Positions 19,594 through 27,920 of a stretch of 55,239 bases of DNA are shown here, piece by piece. The position numbers and the translations under genes were made by a program. A model generated the notes under the pieces. The model made no database searches and was not told where the DNA came from. It saw nothing but the letters and a program-made list of their open reading frames with translations. Each line of letters starts with the position of its first letter. Position 1 is the first letter of the stretch. Origin of the DNA: Deltaproteobacteria bacterium (lineage in GTDB: Bacteria; Myxococcota_A; UBA796; SXON01); assembly GCA_947445035.1 (NCBI GenBank), contig CANFCK010000029.1:1-55239 (forward strand). The letters are read 5' to 3'.

Positions 19594-20454
19594 CTATCCC
19601 TTCGGCAACAACATCACCCAGCTTCGAGCACCCCGCTGGTACAGGATGACCTTGTCCGGACTGGACAACGCCAAGAGTCCCGCCCACTCCGGCTCGAGCA
19701 TGATGCCTTTGACCAGCTCGGGCTGGTAGAGGTCCAGCTCCACGTAGTTGGCGCCAGCAGCCTTGGCGACCGCGGGACCGTACGCGTACTTCGCGGTGTC
19801 TGCCGAGGGGTAGATGTCGTTGTGCACCGCCCCACCATACAGGACCATTGTCGCGTCGGGCGTCGTGACCGCAGCGAGCGCGAACTCCTGCAGCTTCACC
19901 GTCAGGAGCGACAACAGGGGCCCAAACTGCACGTCCCCAGCGGTGTCCAGGAGACCCGCGTGTTCCGCACAGGTCAGCGCGAGGTCGTGGGGACGGACGT
20001 CGGCAGCGACGGCCGCTTCGACCAGGACCAGCAGATCACTCTTGACCGACGGCGCGCGCTCTGTCTGGACCTCCACCTGCGTGGCCACCGTCTCAGCTAC
20101 CTCGCCACAGCGGCCGTCGATGCGCCAGGTCTCGAGGATGAGGTCGGAGGTGTACGGCGCGAGCACGGGGAAAATATCGGTGGTGAAACGCGAGAGCGTC
20201 GTCGGAATCGCGGGGCCGCTGGTGGTGCTGTGGAGCTCCCCGACGCCGAGAATGCGCGGATTGGTGGCCAGGACGACCTTGAGCGCCTCGGCGGCGGTTG
20301 GGAAGATCTGGTGCGGTGGGATGGGCCCCGGAGCCGGCGTGACGACAGCCGGAGTCACGACGGTGGGGCTGGCCTGGGCGGGGTTGAGCGCGATGGCCGG
20401 GCCCTCTTGGGCGGCGGCCGACAGCGACAGCGACAAGAGCGTGAGCGTCAGCAT
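19594..20454 (-). CDS. Secreted Tiki/TraB/ChaN-superfamily-like protein
   Basis: 286 residues from ATG 20454 with signal peptide MLTLTLLSLSLSAAAQ. After a Pro/Thr/Val-rich linker comes RILGVGELHST, matching the first GExH-type motif of the Tiki/TraB/EreA/ChaN fold, and near the C-terminus MVLYGGAVHND, matching the second GxxxH motif. The acidic/His pairs in these folds bind a metal or haem. Family assignment rests on the two motifs and their spacing (~150 residues). Sits between the DTW-TruC fusion (7 bp upstream) and GT4 (12 bp downstream). ChaN homologues bind haem iron; whether this one does is unknown. Confidence 0.6.
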   Translation of the reverse strand: MLTLTLLSLSLSAAAQEGPAIALNPAQASPTVVTPAVVTPAPGPIPPHQIFPTAAEALKVVLATNPRILGVGELHSTTSGPAIPTTLSRFTTDIFPVLAPYTSDLILETWRIDGRCGEVAETVATQVEVQTERAPSVKSDLLVLVEAAVAADVRPHDLALTCAEHAGLLDTAGDVQFGPLLSLLTVKLQEFALAAVTTPDATMVLYGGAVHNDIYPSADTAKYAYGPAVAKAAGANYVELDLYQPELVKGIMLEPEWAGLLALSSPDKVILYQRGARSWVMLLPKG

Positions 20455-20461
20455 GATGGGG

Positions 20462-21829
20462 TCACGGGACAGCGTAGAGCGGGGCGGGTTCCGGGCAATG
20501 CGGGGAGGCGACGTCCCAGTCAATCTCCAGCCGTCGCAAGAGTGCCGCGAACTCCACGCTCAAGGGTGCATCAATGACCAGCGGCTCCCCGGTTTTCGGG
20601 TGCACCAACTCAAGCCGGAAACAATGCAAGGCCAGGCGCCCAAAAGCATAGTGATCGCGGAAGATACGGTTGTGTTCGCCCTTGCCGTAGCGGACGTCGC
20701 CGATGATCGGGTGGCTGGCGTGTTTGAGGTGCCGCCGGATCTGGTGCACGCGCCCGGTCAGCGGCGTCGCTTCATAAAGCCCGTATCGGCCGTGGTGCCC
20801 CAACAAACGGAAGTGTGTGACGGCGGGCCGACGCTCCTCCCCCTTTTCGGGAGCGAGTGGGTGATCCACCACCTGTAACGCCGGGTCATGGCCGCGACAC
20901 AACGCGATGTATCGCTTGATGACCGTGCGGGCGGCGAACTGATCGCTGAGGTGCCGGGCCACGGCGCTGGACTTGCCGAAAAGCAGGGCGCCGCTGGTTG
21001 CCCGATCCAGCCGGTGAATCGGGTGCAGGCGCTGGCCCAGCTGGTCGCGTAGCCTCTGCAGCAGCGGCTCGTCGTCATCCCCCCAGCCACGGTGCACCAG
21101 GGTGCCGGCGGGCTTGTTGATGACCACGAGGGCGTCGTCTTCGTAGAGAATCGAGAGTGGTTCTCCATCGGCTTGGGCCGCGACGTCGCCGCCAGCGACG
21201 GTGGCACCGTCAGCCGGCTCAGGCAGGATCGGGGTTGCGCCTCGCATCTCCCACGACTCCTTCACCATGAGCCGGAAGACGTGCATCATCGCCGCTTCAA
21301 CTTCGGGCCCCTCGATGACGCCGAGCGCGCGGGCGATGGCCTCGAAGGTCGCGAGCCCGCCGTCCTTGGTTTCCAGGCGAATGCCCCATTCGGTGGGCGC
21401 CCCGGGGGCCAATACGACCGGCTCCGCCCGCTCGACGCCGGGAACGCGCCGAGCCGCCCGCTGCGCCTGTCGCCAGTTGCCATCGGGCACGATGAGCGCG
21501 ATGGGACGCGGATCACCCTCGGCCACGACCTCGTCGAGCACCCGCGCCCCCTCCCCTGGGTACAAAACCAGCACCCGGGCGCCGGTCTCGAAGAGCGGGT
21601 TCAGGTCCAGAGGGTGGCCGAGCACCCCATGAATCAATCGTTCGCTGTTGGGAAGGCAGCACAGCGCCAGCGGGCCGGTCGCGCTCGGCTTGACCACTTC
21701 GTTCTGGTGCATGACCAAGACGACGCGGGTACGCAGGTCGAGGCGCGGCATGCTCGCACACACGCAACGCTCGAGGTGCAGTCGGCAACGCTCGCACCGT
21801 GGGACTCGGCTTTTGGAGCGGTTGGGCAC
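20462..21829 (-). CDS. DTW-domain aminocarboxypropyltransferase fused to TruC-like tRNA pseudouridine synthase
   Basis: 455 residues. Residues 1-205: DTW domain (TapT/YfiP family, which adds the acp group to uridine in tRNA using SAM). It has the Cys cluster RCERCRLHLERCVC, LVLYPGEGARVL and the signature IVPDGNWRQAQRA, where the usual DTW reads D-G-N-W. Residues about 228-440: RluA/TruC-class pseudouridine synthase with ILYEDDALVVINKPAGTLVH, catalytic Asp in HPIHRLDRATSGALLFG, TGRVHQIRRHLKH and HPIIGDVRYG; the sequence pattern fits TruC (tRNA Psi65). The two domains are joined by an acidic ~25-residue linker in one uninterrupted frame. GTG start 4 bp after recQ. In E. coli these activities are on separate genes. 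Cytoplasmic. Confidence 0.88.
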   Translation of the reverse strand: MPNRSKSRVPRCERCRLHLERCVCASMPRLDLRTRVVLVMHQNEVVKPSATGPLALCCLPNSERLIHGVLGHPLDLNPLFETGARVLVLYPGEGARVLDEVVAEGDPRPIALIVPDGNWRQAQRAARRVPGVERAEPVVLAPGAPTEWGIRLETKDGGLATFEAIARALGVIEGPEVEAAMMHVFRLMVKESWEMRGATPILPEPADGATVAGGDVAAQADGEPLSILYEDDALVVINKPAGTLVHRGWGDDDEPLLQRLRDQLGQRLHPIHRLDRATSGALLFGKSSAVARHLSDQFAARTVIKRYIALCRGHDPALQVVDHPLAPEKGEERRPAVTHFRLLGHHGRYGLYEATPLTGRVHQIRRHLKHASHPIIGDVRYGKGEHNRIFRDHYAFGRLALHCFRLELVHPKTGEPLVIDAPLSVEFAALLRRLEIDWDVASPHCPEPAPLYAVP

Positions 21830-21833
21830 GGTC

Positions 21834-23663
21834 CTACGACGCCCCTACGCTCGTCTGAATCGCCGCCAGAAACCGCTCGCCGAACTGCTCCAGCTTGGCG
21901 GCGCCCACCCCCTTGATCTGCGCCATCTGGCTGAGCGAGCGCGGCAACTGGCGTGCCATCTCCAAAAGCGAGGCGTCGCCGAACACGACGTAGGCCGGCA
22001 CACCGCGGTCTGCGGCCAACTGCCGGCGTACGGCGCGGAGATCGTCAAAGATGCGCTGCTCGCCCGGCGAGAGCGACACCCCCTGCGCCCGGCGCCGCTT
22101 TTTGTCTGTCGCGACCAACACTTCGGCCCCGCGCACCCGCAGGAACTGCACGGGCTCGGTACCCTTGAGTATCGGTCCGGCCGGCGCCGCCAATCGAAGC
22201 ACCGGAAACTCACCGGGGTCGCGGGTCAACGCTCCGAGGTCGACCAGCTGATCGACAAACGAAACGAGCGTGTCCTTGTCGAGCTCCTTGAGCAGCCCAT
22301 AGGTGGAGAGTCGATCGTGGCCGCGCTGGTTTACCTTCGCCCCGGTCGAGCCCCGAAGCACCTCGCATAGATAGGCGACCCCATAGGGGTCACGCATCCG
22401 CGCAACACAAGAGAGGATCTTACGCGCCACCGTCGTCGAGTCTGGAAACTCGTCCAGCTCGGCGTTGCAGACGTCGCACGCGCCGCAGTCGTTGGGAATA
22501 TTTTGCCCGAAATAAGCGGACAGCGCTTGGTGGCGACAGCGGGCGCTCGCGGCGAAGCGCTGCATCTGGTTGAGCAGGTCCCGTTGGGCGCGCAGCACGG
22601 GCGCGGGCACCTCCGCGTCGGTCGACGAGCGCTCCATGAGCTGCGTCCACTTCACAGCGTCGGAGGAGGCATAGAGCAGCAGACACTCCGCCGGGAGGCC
22701 ATCGCGACCCGCGCGGCCGGTTTCCTGTTGGTACGCCTCGACCGATTTCGGCATCGACGCGTGGATGACCGCGCGAACGTCCCCCCGATCGATGCCCATT
22801 CCAAAAGCGACAGTCGCTACGACGACGTCCAGACGCTCCCCCAAGAAGTCCTCCTGCACCCGCGAGCGCGTCGAGTGGTCGAGCCCGGCGTGGTACGCGG
22901 CAGCGGAGAACGTACGCTTGACGAGGTGGTCGGCGAGCGCCTCGGTCTGCTTGCGGGAGATGCAATAGACGATGGCCGCCTCGCCCGCATGGCGCCTCAG
23001 AGCCGCCTCGACCTGATCTTCCCCGGAGCCGACCCTCGGAATCACCCGATAGGTCAAGTTCGGCCGATCGAAACCCCCCACCAAAACCGCGGGGTCTCGC
23101 ATCTCGAGCTGGGAAGCGATGTCGTCGCGCACCCGCAGGGTCGCCGTCGCGGTGAACGCCTGGATGGCCACGCCGGGCAGCGCCTCCCGCACCTCGGCAA
23201 GCCGGCGATACTCCGGGCGGAAGTCGTGCCCCCATTGACTGATACAATGTGCTTCATCGATGGCCAGGGAGACCACGTTCCTGTCGGCCAGCCAAGTCAG
23301 AAAACCATCAGACAAGAGTCGTTCTGGTGATACATATAAAAGCTTCAGCTCGCCACGTTCGATACGTCGACGCACCTCCGCCGCTTGGGGTGCCGGCACC
23401 GCGCCGTGCAACGCCGCCGCCGGGTAGCCGGCCAGCACCAACCCATCGACCTGGTCCTTCATCAGCGCGATGAGCGGCGAGACGACCACCGTGAGGCCGG
23501 GACGCTCCCGCAAAAGCGGCGGCAGCTGGTAGCAGAGCGACTTGCCACCCCCGGTCGGCAGGACAACGACGGCGTCACGGCCGGCGCAGGCGGCCTCGAC
23601 GGCCTCGGCCTGTAGGGGGCGAAGGGTGTCAAAACCCCAATACTGTTTGAGAACGTCGCGCAT
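21834..23663 (-). CDS. recQ: ATP-dependent DNA helicase RecQ
   Basis: 609 residues, full length. Helicase motifs in order: FDTLRPLQAEAV (motif 0), LPTGGGKSLCYQ (Walker A), SPLIALMKDQV (Ia), IDEAHCISQWGHDFRPEY (DEAH plus aromatic-rich loop), FTATAT (III), AYHAGL (IV), VATVAFGMGID (V), QETGRAGRDG (VI). The zinc-binding RQC region has CRHQALSAYFG and CGACDVCN. A C-terminal HRDC-like helical region contains SLSQMAQIKGVGAAKLEQFG. It unwinds recombination intermediates 3' to 5'. First gene of the leftward run; a GC hairpin lies upstream. Confidence 0.96.
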   Translation of the reverse strand: MRDVLKQYWGFDTLRPLQAEAVEAACAGRDAVVVLPTGGGKSLCYQLPPLLRERPGLTVVVSPLIALMKDQVDGLVLAGYPAAALHGAVPAPQAAEVRRRIERGELKLLYVSPERLLSDGFLTWLADRNVVSLAIDEAHCISQWGHDFRPEYRRLAEVREALPGVAIQAFTATATLRVRDDIASQLEMRDPAVLVGGFDRPNLTYRVIPRVGSGEDQVEAALRRHAGEAAIVYCISRKQTEALADHLVKRTFSAAAYHAGLDHSTRSRVQEDFLGERLDVVVATVAFGMGIDRGDVRAVIHASMPKSVEAYQQETGRAGRDGLPAECLLLYASSDAVKWTQLMERSSTDAEVPAPVLRAQRDLLNQMQRFAASARCRHQALSAYFGQNIPNDCGACDVCNAELDEFPDSTTVARKILSCVARMRDPYGVAYLCEVLRGSTGAKVNQRGHDRLSTYGLLKELDKDTLVSFVDQLVDLGALTRDPGEFPVLRLAAPAGPILKGTEPVQFLRVRGAEVLVATDKKRRRAQGVSLSPGEQRIFDDLRAVRRQLAADRGVPAYVVFGDASLLEMARQLPRSLSQMAQIKGVGAAKLEQFGERFLAAIQTSVGAS

Positions 23664-23667
23664 CGTC

Positions 23668-23689
23668 GGGGCGGGCGACTAACCGCCCC
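23668..23689. terminator. GC-rich hairpin between recQ and the upstream broken lipoprotein gene
   Basis: Perfect seven-base inverted repeat ggggcgg / ccgcccc with an eight-base loop, directly before the recQ start. It lacks a T-run, so it could be a weak terminator or attenuator in the recQ leader rather than a classical terminator. Confidence 0.35.
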
Positions 23690-23770
23690 GGCCGTCGCCC
23701 ACCCCAAAACGAAACGCGGCGCGTAGAACCAGCCCTCCGGTGGCCAGCTCCACGCGCCGCTGCAATCGAA

Positions 23771-24236
23771 TCAGTCGCCGCAGACGCCGAGGCTCGGCTG
23801 AACGTTTCCGGCGCCGTCCCGGAAGGCCACGTCACCGCACGCATGGCCGTCGAGGTCGCCCCCGGCGACCGTCGCCGTCCATGTCGATTGCGACCAAAGA
23901 GACGGCGTAGCTGGCCCAGGAGTACGCCTCGAAGGTCAAACCCATCGCGCCGGAGCGGTCGACGAGCAAGAGCTGGGCTGAGGTGGCATTCACCGCCGGA
24001 GCCATCGCCGTTGGCTGGGAGCCGGACGACGAATCGGTCTGCAGCGCCTCCTCGACCGGATCCCCGCTGTCGGGCGGTTCGCCGATCCCGGTCTCTTCGT
24101 CGGCTGAGTCCGCCGGCGTCGACCCGCCGCCCCCGCCACTTGGGTCCAAGACCGTCGCATCCCAGCTCAGAGGAGGCCGGATGTCGGCGCAGCCCACCAG
24201 CGAGAGCGCCAGCATCATCGACCAGGCGGGCCTCAC
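23771..24236 (-). pseudogene. Lipoprotein gene with frameshift near its C-terminus
   Basis: GTG start overlapping the previous stop (GTGA). MRPAWSMMLALSLVGCAD is a lipoprotein signal with lipobox LVGC, then a Gly/Ser/Asp/Glu-rich linker. At VAIDMDGDG the frame breaks: at a C5 tract (23859-23863 on the plus strand) a single-base change is needed to continue into GDLDGHACGDVAF and a natural end PSLGVCGD at the TGA 23771-23773. As written, translation ends in RRGRPRRPCVR. The MDGDGxxGDLDG segment recalls a calcium-binding loop. Either a recent mutation or a sequencing indel; function unknown. Confidence 0.6.
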
Positions 24237-24495
24237 GCGTCCACCCGTAGCCCGGCGGAGACCTGCATCGACGGCGGCGATGGCTGCGTCGCGAAGGTGT
24301 CGACCTTAAGGTCCTGGACGTCGCGGGCGAGACGTCGAGGCCAAGCTCGCCGCGCACCCTGCCGCCGGCGCCGGGACTGAAGCCCAACCCCGGCCGGTAG
24401 CCGCCCACCCCGAATGCAAGCACGCCCAGGCCTAGCCGCCAGGGGCATAAGGCCGGCGCCGCCGAAGCGAGGGCGACGAGCGACAGGGAGAGCAC
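24233..24495 (-). pseudogene. Truncated, frameshifted outer-membrane/secreted protein remnant
   Basis: A GTG gives a signal-peptide-like MLSLSLVALASAAPA, then glycine/valine-rich strands (GVLAFGVGGYRPGLGF) that look like a beta-barrel fragment. After ELGLDV the open frame loses its pattern, while the neighbouring frame continues as DLKVDTFATQPSPPSMQVSA and ends GLRVDA just at the start of the next lipoprotein gene. One indel around 24318-24335 would join them. Even repaired the product is only ~87 residues, so it is probably a remnant of a larger gene. Function unknown. Confidence 0.45.
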
Positions 24496-24573
24496 CCCGC
24501 GTGGAGCGGGGCGGATGTTTGCACCGATCGGAAACCGGTGATGACGCCGATTTGGCATGATAGCTCGCGCCCG

Positions 24574-25671
24574 ATGTCGGGCATCCTCGTCAGTCAGGAC
24601 CTCCGCGAGCTGGTTGCCACCGGGGCGATCCGCTCGCTGTACCCGATCGCGCCCGAGCAGGTGCAGCCCTCCTCCCTGGACCTTCGGCTCGGCGCGAAGC
24701 TGTGGCAGCTCCAGTGCAGTTTCCTTCCTGGGGCCACCGGCATCGCCGCCAAGATTGGGCGCCTGGCCATCGACGAGGTGCGGCTGAATCCGGAAACGCC
24801 GACCGTCCTGCGGCACGATGGCGTCTACCTTGCCGAGGTCGAGGAGGTGCTGGAGCTCCCAGCGGACGTGTGGGGGCGGGCGAATCCCAAGTCCTCCAGC
24901 GGGCGGCTCGATGTCTTCGTGCGCCTCTTGACCGAGACCGGCCACGCCTTCGACACCGTCCCCGCCGGGTACAACGGTCGGCTGTACCTGGAGATCACGC
25001 CCCAGAGCTTCCATGTCGCCATCCGACGGGGCGACACCCTGGGCCAGCTGCGACTGGCGCGGGGCCGGCCACGCTTGGGCACCGACGCGCTCGTCGAACT
25101 TCAGCAGCGCGCGCCAGTGGTCTTCTGGTCCGACGGGCGGCCGGCGGTGGTCACCGACCCCGACGCCCCCGGCGTGGAGATGTCGGTGGACTTGCACGAT
25201 GGGGATCAGGGGATCGTGGGCTACGCGGCACAGCGCTACCGGCCGCCCATCGATCTGCGCCACCGTGGCCTCGACCGCTCGAAGTACTGGACGCCGGTCC
25301 GCGCCGACCGCTCGGGAGAAGGCTTTGTGTTGGAGCCCGAACAGTTCTACATATTTGCCACACGCGAACGCCTCGCCATCCCACCCGAACTGTGCGCCGA
25401 ACTGATCCCCTTCGACGCCACCAAGGGTGAGCTTCGCACCCACTACGCCGGTTTCATCGACTCCGGCTTCGGCGTCGATGGCAGCGGCCGCGGCGCCAAG
25501 CTGGTGCTGGAGATTCGGACCCACGACGTCCCGTTCTTGTTGGAGCACGGGCAGCCACTTTTCCGCATCGAGCTGTTGCGGAACCGCACGATTCCCGACG
25601 TGCTGTACGGCGACTCCACCAAGAACAACTACCAGATGCAAGGGTTGAAGCTGGCGAAGCAATTCGCATAG
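24574..25671 (+). CDS. dcd: 2'-deoxycytidine 5'-triphosphate deaminase, long (tandem) form
   Basis: 365 residues, about twice a classical Dcd, as in the long dCTP deaminases of many proteobacteria. It deaminates dCTP to dUTP for thymidylate supply. First half: MSGILVSQDLREL, QPSSLDLRLGAKLWQ and WGRANPKSSSGRLDVFVRLL with the conserved Arg and Ser block, then DTVPAGYNGRLYLEI. Second half repeats the dUTPase-like fold: FDATKGELRTHYAGFIDSGF, GAKLVLEIRTHDVPFLLEHG. ATG at 24574 matches the family N-terminus better than an ATG 36 bp upstream. It is the only intact gene between the broken genes on both sides. Confidence 0.85.
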   Translation: MSGILVSQDLRELVATGAIRSLYPIAPEQVQPSSLDLRLGAKLWQLQCSFLPGATGIAAKIGRLAIDEVRLNPETPTVLRHDGVYLAEVEEVLELPADVWGRANPKSSSGRLDVFVRLLTETGHAFDTVPAGYNGRLYLEITPQSFHVAIRRGDTLGQLRLARGRPRLGTDALVELQQRAPVVFWSDGRPAVVTDPDAPGVEMSVDLHDGDQGIVGYAAQRYRPPIDLRHRGLDRSKYWTPVRADRSGEGFVLEPEQFYIFATRERLAIPPELCAELIPFDATKGELRTHYAGFIDSGFGVDGSGRGAKLVLEIRTHDVPFLLEHGQPLFRIELLRNRTIPDVLYGDSTKNNYQMQGLKLAKQFA

Positions 25672-25687
25672 CGTTGCGACCGACAGC

Positions 25688-26076
25688 ATGCTCCTGCTCG
25701 TTGTCTACAGCCTGGTCGGGTCCGCGATGGCGGCGTCCGGCGCGCTGGACGACGATGGGGACGGTGACTGCGATGACACCGGTGAACTTCCCGCCCACCG
25801 TGTGGGTGAGGATTGCGACGACACCGAACGACGATCGACCCGGACGCGCCCAAGGTGCTCGGGCATCTGATCGATCAGGACTGCGACGGCCACGGAGTCT
25901 GCTACCCAGACGCCGACCACGACGACTTTCGGACCACCGACACCATCCAGAGCGAGGACGCCGACTGCGACGACGCATGGGAAGCCCACTTCGACGTCCA
26001 GCTCGACGATTGTGACGACAGCGGCGAGCGCGACGGTGTCCATGCTGAGTCTAGTCGCGACCGTCTTTGCGATTGA
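25688..26076 (+). pseudogene. Frameshifted MopE-type metal-binding-motif protein
   Basis: The first frame has a signal peptide (MLLLVVYSLVGSAMAA) and LDDDGDGDCDDTGE...GEDCDDT, then loses its pattern. The frame opening from 25813 continues TIDPDAPKVLGH, DQDCDGHGVC, DADHDDF and EDADCDDAWEA. Spliced together these are the DxDGDG...DCDD...IxPxA repeats of the MopE/putative metal-binding motif found in myxobacterial and methanotroph surface proteins. One indel around 25823-25835 explains the break. The 3' end after DDCDDSGE also looks degraded. Secreted if functional. Confidence 0.65.
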
Positions 26077-26347
26077 AGCGGAGGTCCGGGGAACACGATG
26101 CCGACGCTGAATATCGTGTGTCCGAGGCCAGCGGCCGGTGCGGGGGTGGCTTGTGGATGGCCCCAGACGCAGACGAGCTGATCCCGAATCCCTGCTGAGG
26201 CTGGCACCCACGGGTGACCGTGGTGGTGACCAAGGGTCAAGGCGAGGGCAAGGACATGGCGGCCTTCGCGACGGCCGGGCAGCGTGACGTGCTCGTCAGC
26301 TCCGTGCGTTCGGAGCGGATTGAGACACTGGGACCGGGGGCCGCGCG
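26077..26347. other. No recognisable gene
   Basis: Short open stretches on both strands, but none has a start, signal peptide or motif that I can support. It lies between two broken genes and may be further decayed coding DNA. Confidence 0.4.
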
Positions 26348-26576
26348 GGCAACGACAACGCAAACTTCGAGGCGTGGCTCACCGACCTGTTCATGTACGC
26401 GGGCACTCGCTCGCTTGCGAAGGAGGTCAGCCGCGTCTCCGCCGCCGACGTCGCGCCCGGCGATGTGCTCGTGGTGCCGGGCTCGACGGGGCACGCTGTC
26501 CTGGTGCTCGACGTCGCCCGCGAGGGGGACCGCGCCCATCGTGATGCCGTGGAGCGCGCTGCAGAGGTTTCGATAG
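26348..26576 (+). pseudogene. 3' fragment of a DUF4846-like gene, frameshifted
   Basis: The frame beginning GNDNANFEAWLTDLFMYAGT, followed by SLAKEVSRV, DVAPGDVLVVPGSTGHAVLV and LDVAREG, matches the C-terminal half of the DUF4846 family (YAGT-xSL..E, GD-VPGSPGHAV-VD). The N-terminal half is missing. At a G5 tract (26525-26529) the frame has to change to reach a plausible end (IVMPWSALQRFR, stop 26574-26576), two bases from the end of the convergent histidine kinase gene. Truncated and frameshifted, so almost certainly inactive. Confidence 0.55.
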
Positions 26577-26577
26577 C

Positions 26578-27918
26578 CTACTCCCCCCCAGCCGGCAGTC
26601 GAATCCCAAAGCGCGCGCCCTTGCCGACTTCGCTGACCAGCCTGATCTCGGCCCGCATCGCCGCGCAAAGGTGTTTGACCAACGCCAGCCCGAGGCCAGT
26701 GCCACCGACGCCGCGGGAGCGGCCTTCGTCGACCCGGTAAAAACGCTCGAAAAGCCGCGGATGATGGATGAGGTCGATGCCGGGCCCGGTGTCTTCCACC
26801 CAGACCTCGACCGCGCCGTCCAGCACCACGATCGCCACCCGCACGGTACCGCCGCTGGGAGCGTACTTCAGCGCGTTGTCGACGAGGTTTGCGAGCGCGT
26901 GCTCCAACGCATCGGCGTTGACCAGGGCCTCGGCGTTGGTTGAACCCGGCCCGATGAGCTTGACCCCCCGCCGCTCGGCCATCGCCACGAAACGCTCCAT
27001 GGTGGTTTCGACGATCGGCGCCACCGGCTCACGGCGCAGCGGCAGGTCCACCTGTCGCGACTCGATGCTGGACAGGCTGAGCACGTCCTCGACCAGGGCG
27101 CGCAGCCGCTCAGAGTTGCGACGGATCGCATCGAGCATAGGAATGACGTCTTCCGGGAGCCGCGCACGCTCTTCGTCGAGCGCTTCCGCGTAGCCGACGA
27201 TCGAGGTGATCGGCGTGCGCAGCTCGTGGCTGACGTTGGCGACGAAGTCCCGGCGGACCCGATCGGCGCTGCCCATCGACGTGACGTCGAGCACCACGCC
27301 CAGAACGCCGCGACCGTCCGCCGAGGGTACCGCGCGCAAGAGCAACTCCTTGCCCGCGTGCGTGATCGCGCGCTCGCAGGTTTCGCGCGTGCGCGACGCC
27401 TCATCGACCACATACTGGAACGCCGGCAACGGGATGCTTTCGATGGGGCGGCGCCCGACCGGATCCCCGTCGAACTCGAGGAGCCGGCCGAGGGCGGGGC
27501 TGGCGCGACGGACGATGCCTTCGGCATCGATGACGACGAGCCCGTTGGGGGTTTCGCGCACCATGAGCCGGTCGAGATCGCGCTCGGCTTGGACGTGCAG
27601 CGCGCGTTCCCGCACCGCGGCCACGAGGCGATTGACCGCCTCCGCCACCTGTCCCGCCTCGTCGTCGTCGCTGGCGGGAAGGCGGATATCGGTTTCGCCT
27701 TGCGCCGCGCGCCGCACAGCCTCAAGGATCTCCAAGGTGCGGTGCCGCCGGTCCCGATGCAGCGACATCGTCCGCAGAAGCAAGAGCAAAAGCGCGACCG
27801 TGCCCGCGCCCGAGACGACGCCGGGCGCCGTGGCGCCCACGGTCATGAGCACCGCCACCTGGGAGAGCGCCAGGAGAATGCCCAAGGCCAGATGCAGCCG
27901 AATCGACGTCGCGCGCAT
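26578..27918 (-). CDS. PAS/HAMP sensor histidine kinase, PhoR-like, orphan
   Basis: 446 residues from ATG 27918. Two closely spaced transmembrane helices (residues about 8-27 and 33-50) with only a few residues between them, so there is no periplasmic sensor domain. Then a HAMP-like linker (LEILEAVRRAAQGETDIRLP), a PAS domain (TPNGLVVIDAEGIVRRASPA), HisKA with phospho-acceptor His231 in FVANVSHELRTPI, and HATPase boxes N (LVDNALKYAPSGG), G1 (VEDTGPGID), F (LFERFYRVDEGR) and G2 (GVGGTGLGLALV). The layout is PhoR/WalK-like. No response regulator is adjacent. The start is 2 bp after malQ, implying co-transcription with it; the signal may be cytoplasmic or within the membrane. Confidence 0.92.
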   Translation of the reverse strand: MRATSIRLHLALGILLALSQVAVLMTVGATAPGVVSGAGTVALLLLLLRTMSLHRDRRHRTLEILEAVRRAAQGETDIRLPASDDDEAGQVAEAVNRLVAAVRERALHVQAERDLDRLMVRETPNGLVVIDAEGIVRRASPALGRLLEFDGDPVGRRPIESIPLPAFQYVVDEASRTRETCERAITHAGKELLLRAVPSADGRGVLGVVLDVTSMGSADRVRRDFVANVSHELRTPITSIVGYAEALDEERARLPEDVIPMLDAIRRNSERLRALVEDVLSLSSIESRQVDLPLRREPVAPIVETTMERFVAMAERRGVKLIGPGSTNAEALVNADALEHALANLVDNALKYAPSGGTVRVAIVVLDGAVEVWVEDTGPGIDLIHHPRLFERFYRVDEGRSRGVGGTGLGLALVKHLCAAMRAEIRLVSEVGKGARFGIRLPAGGE

Positions 27919-27920
27919 GC

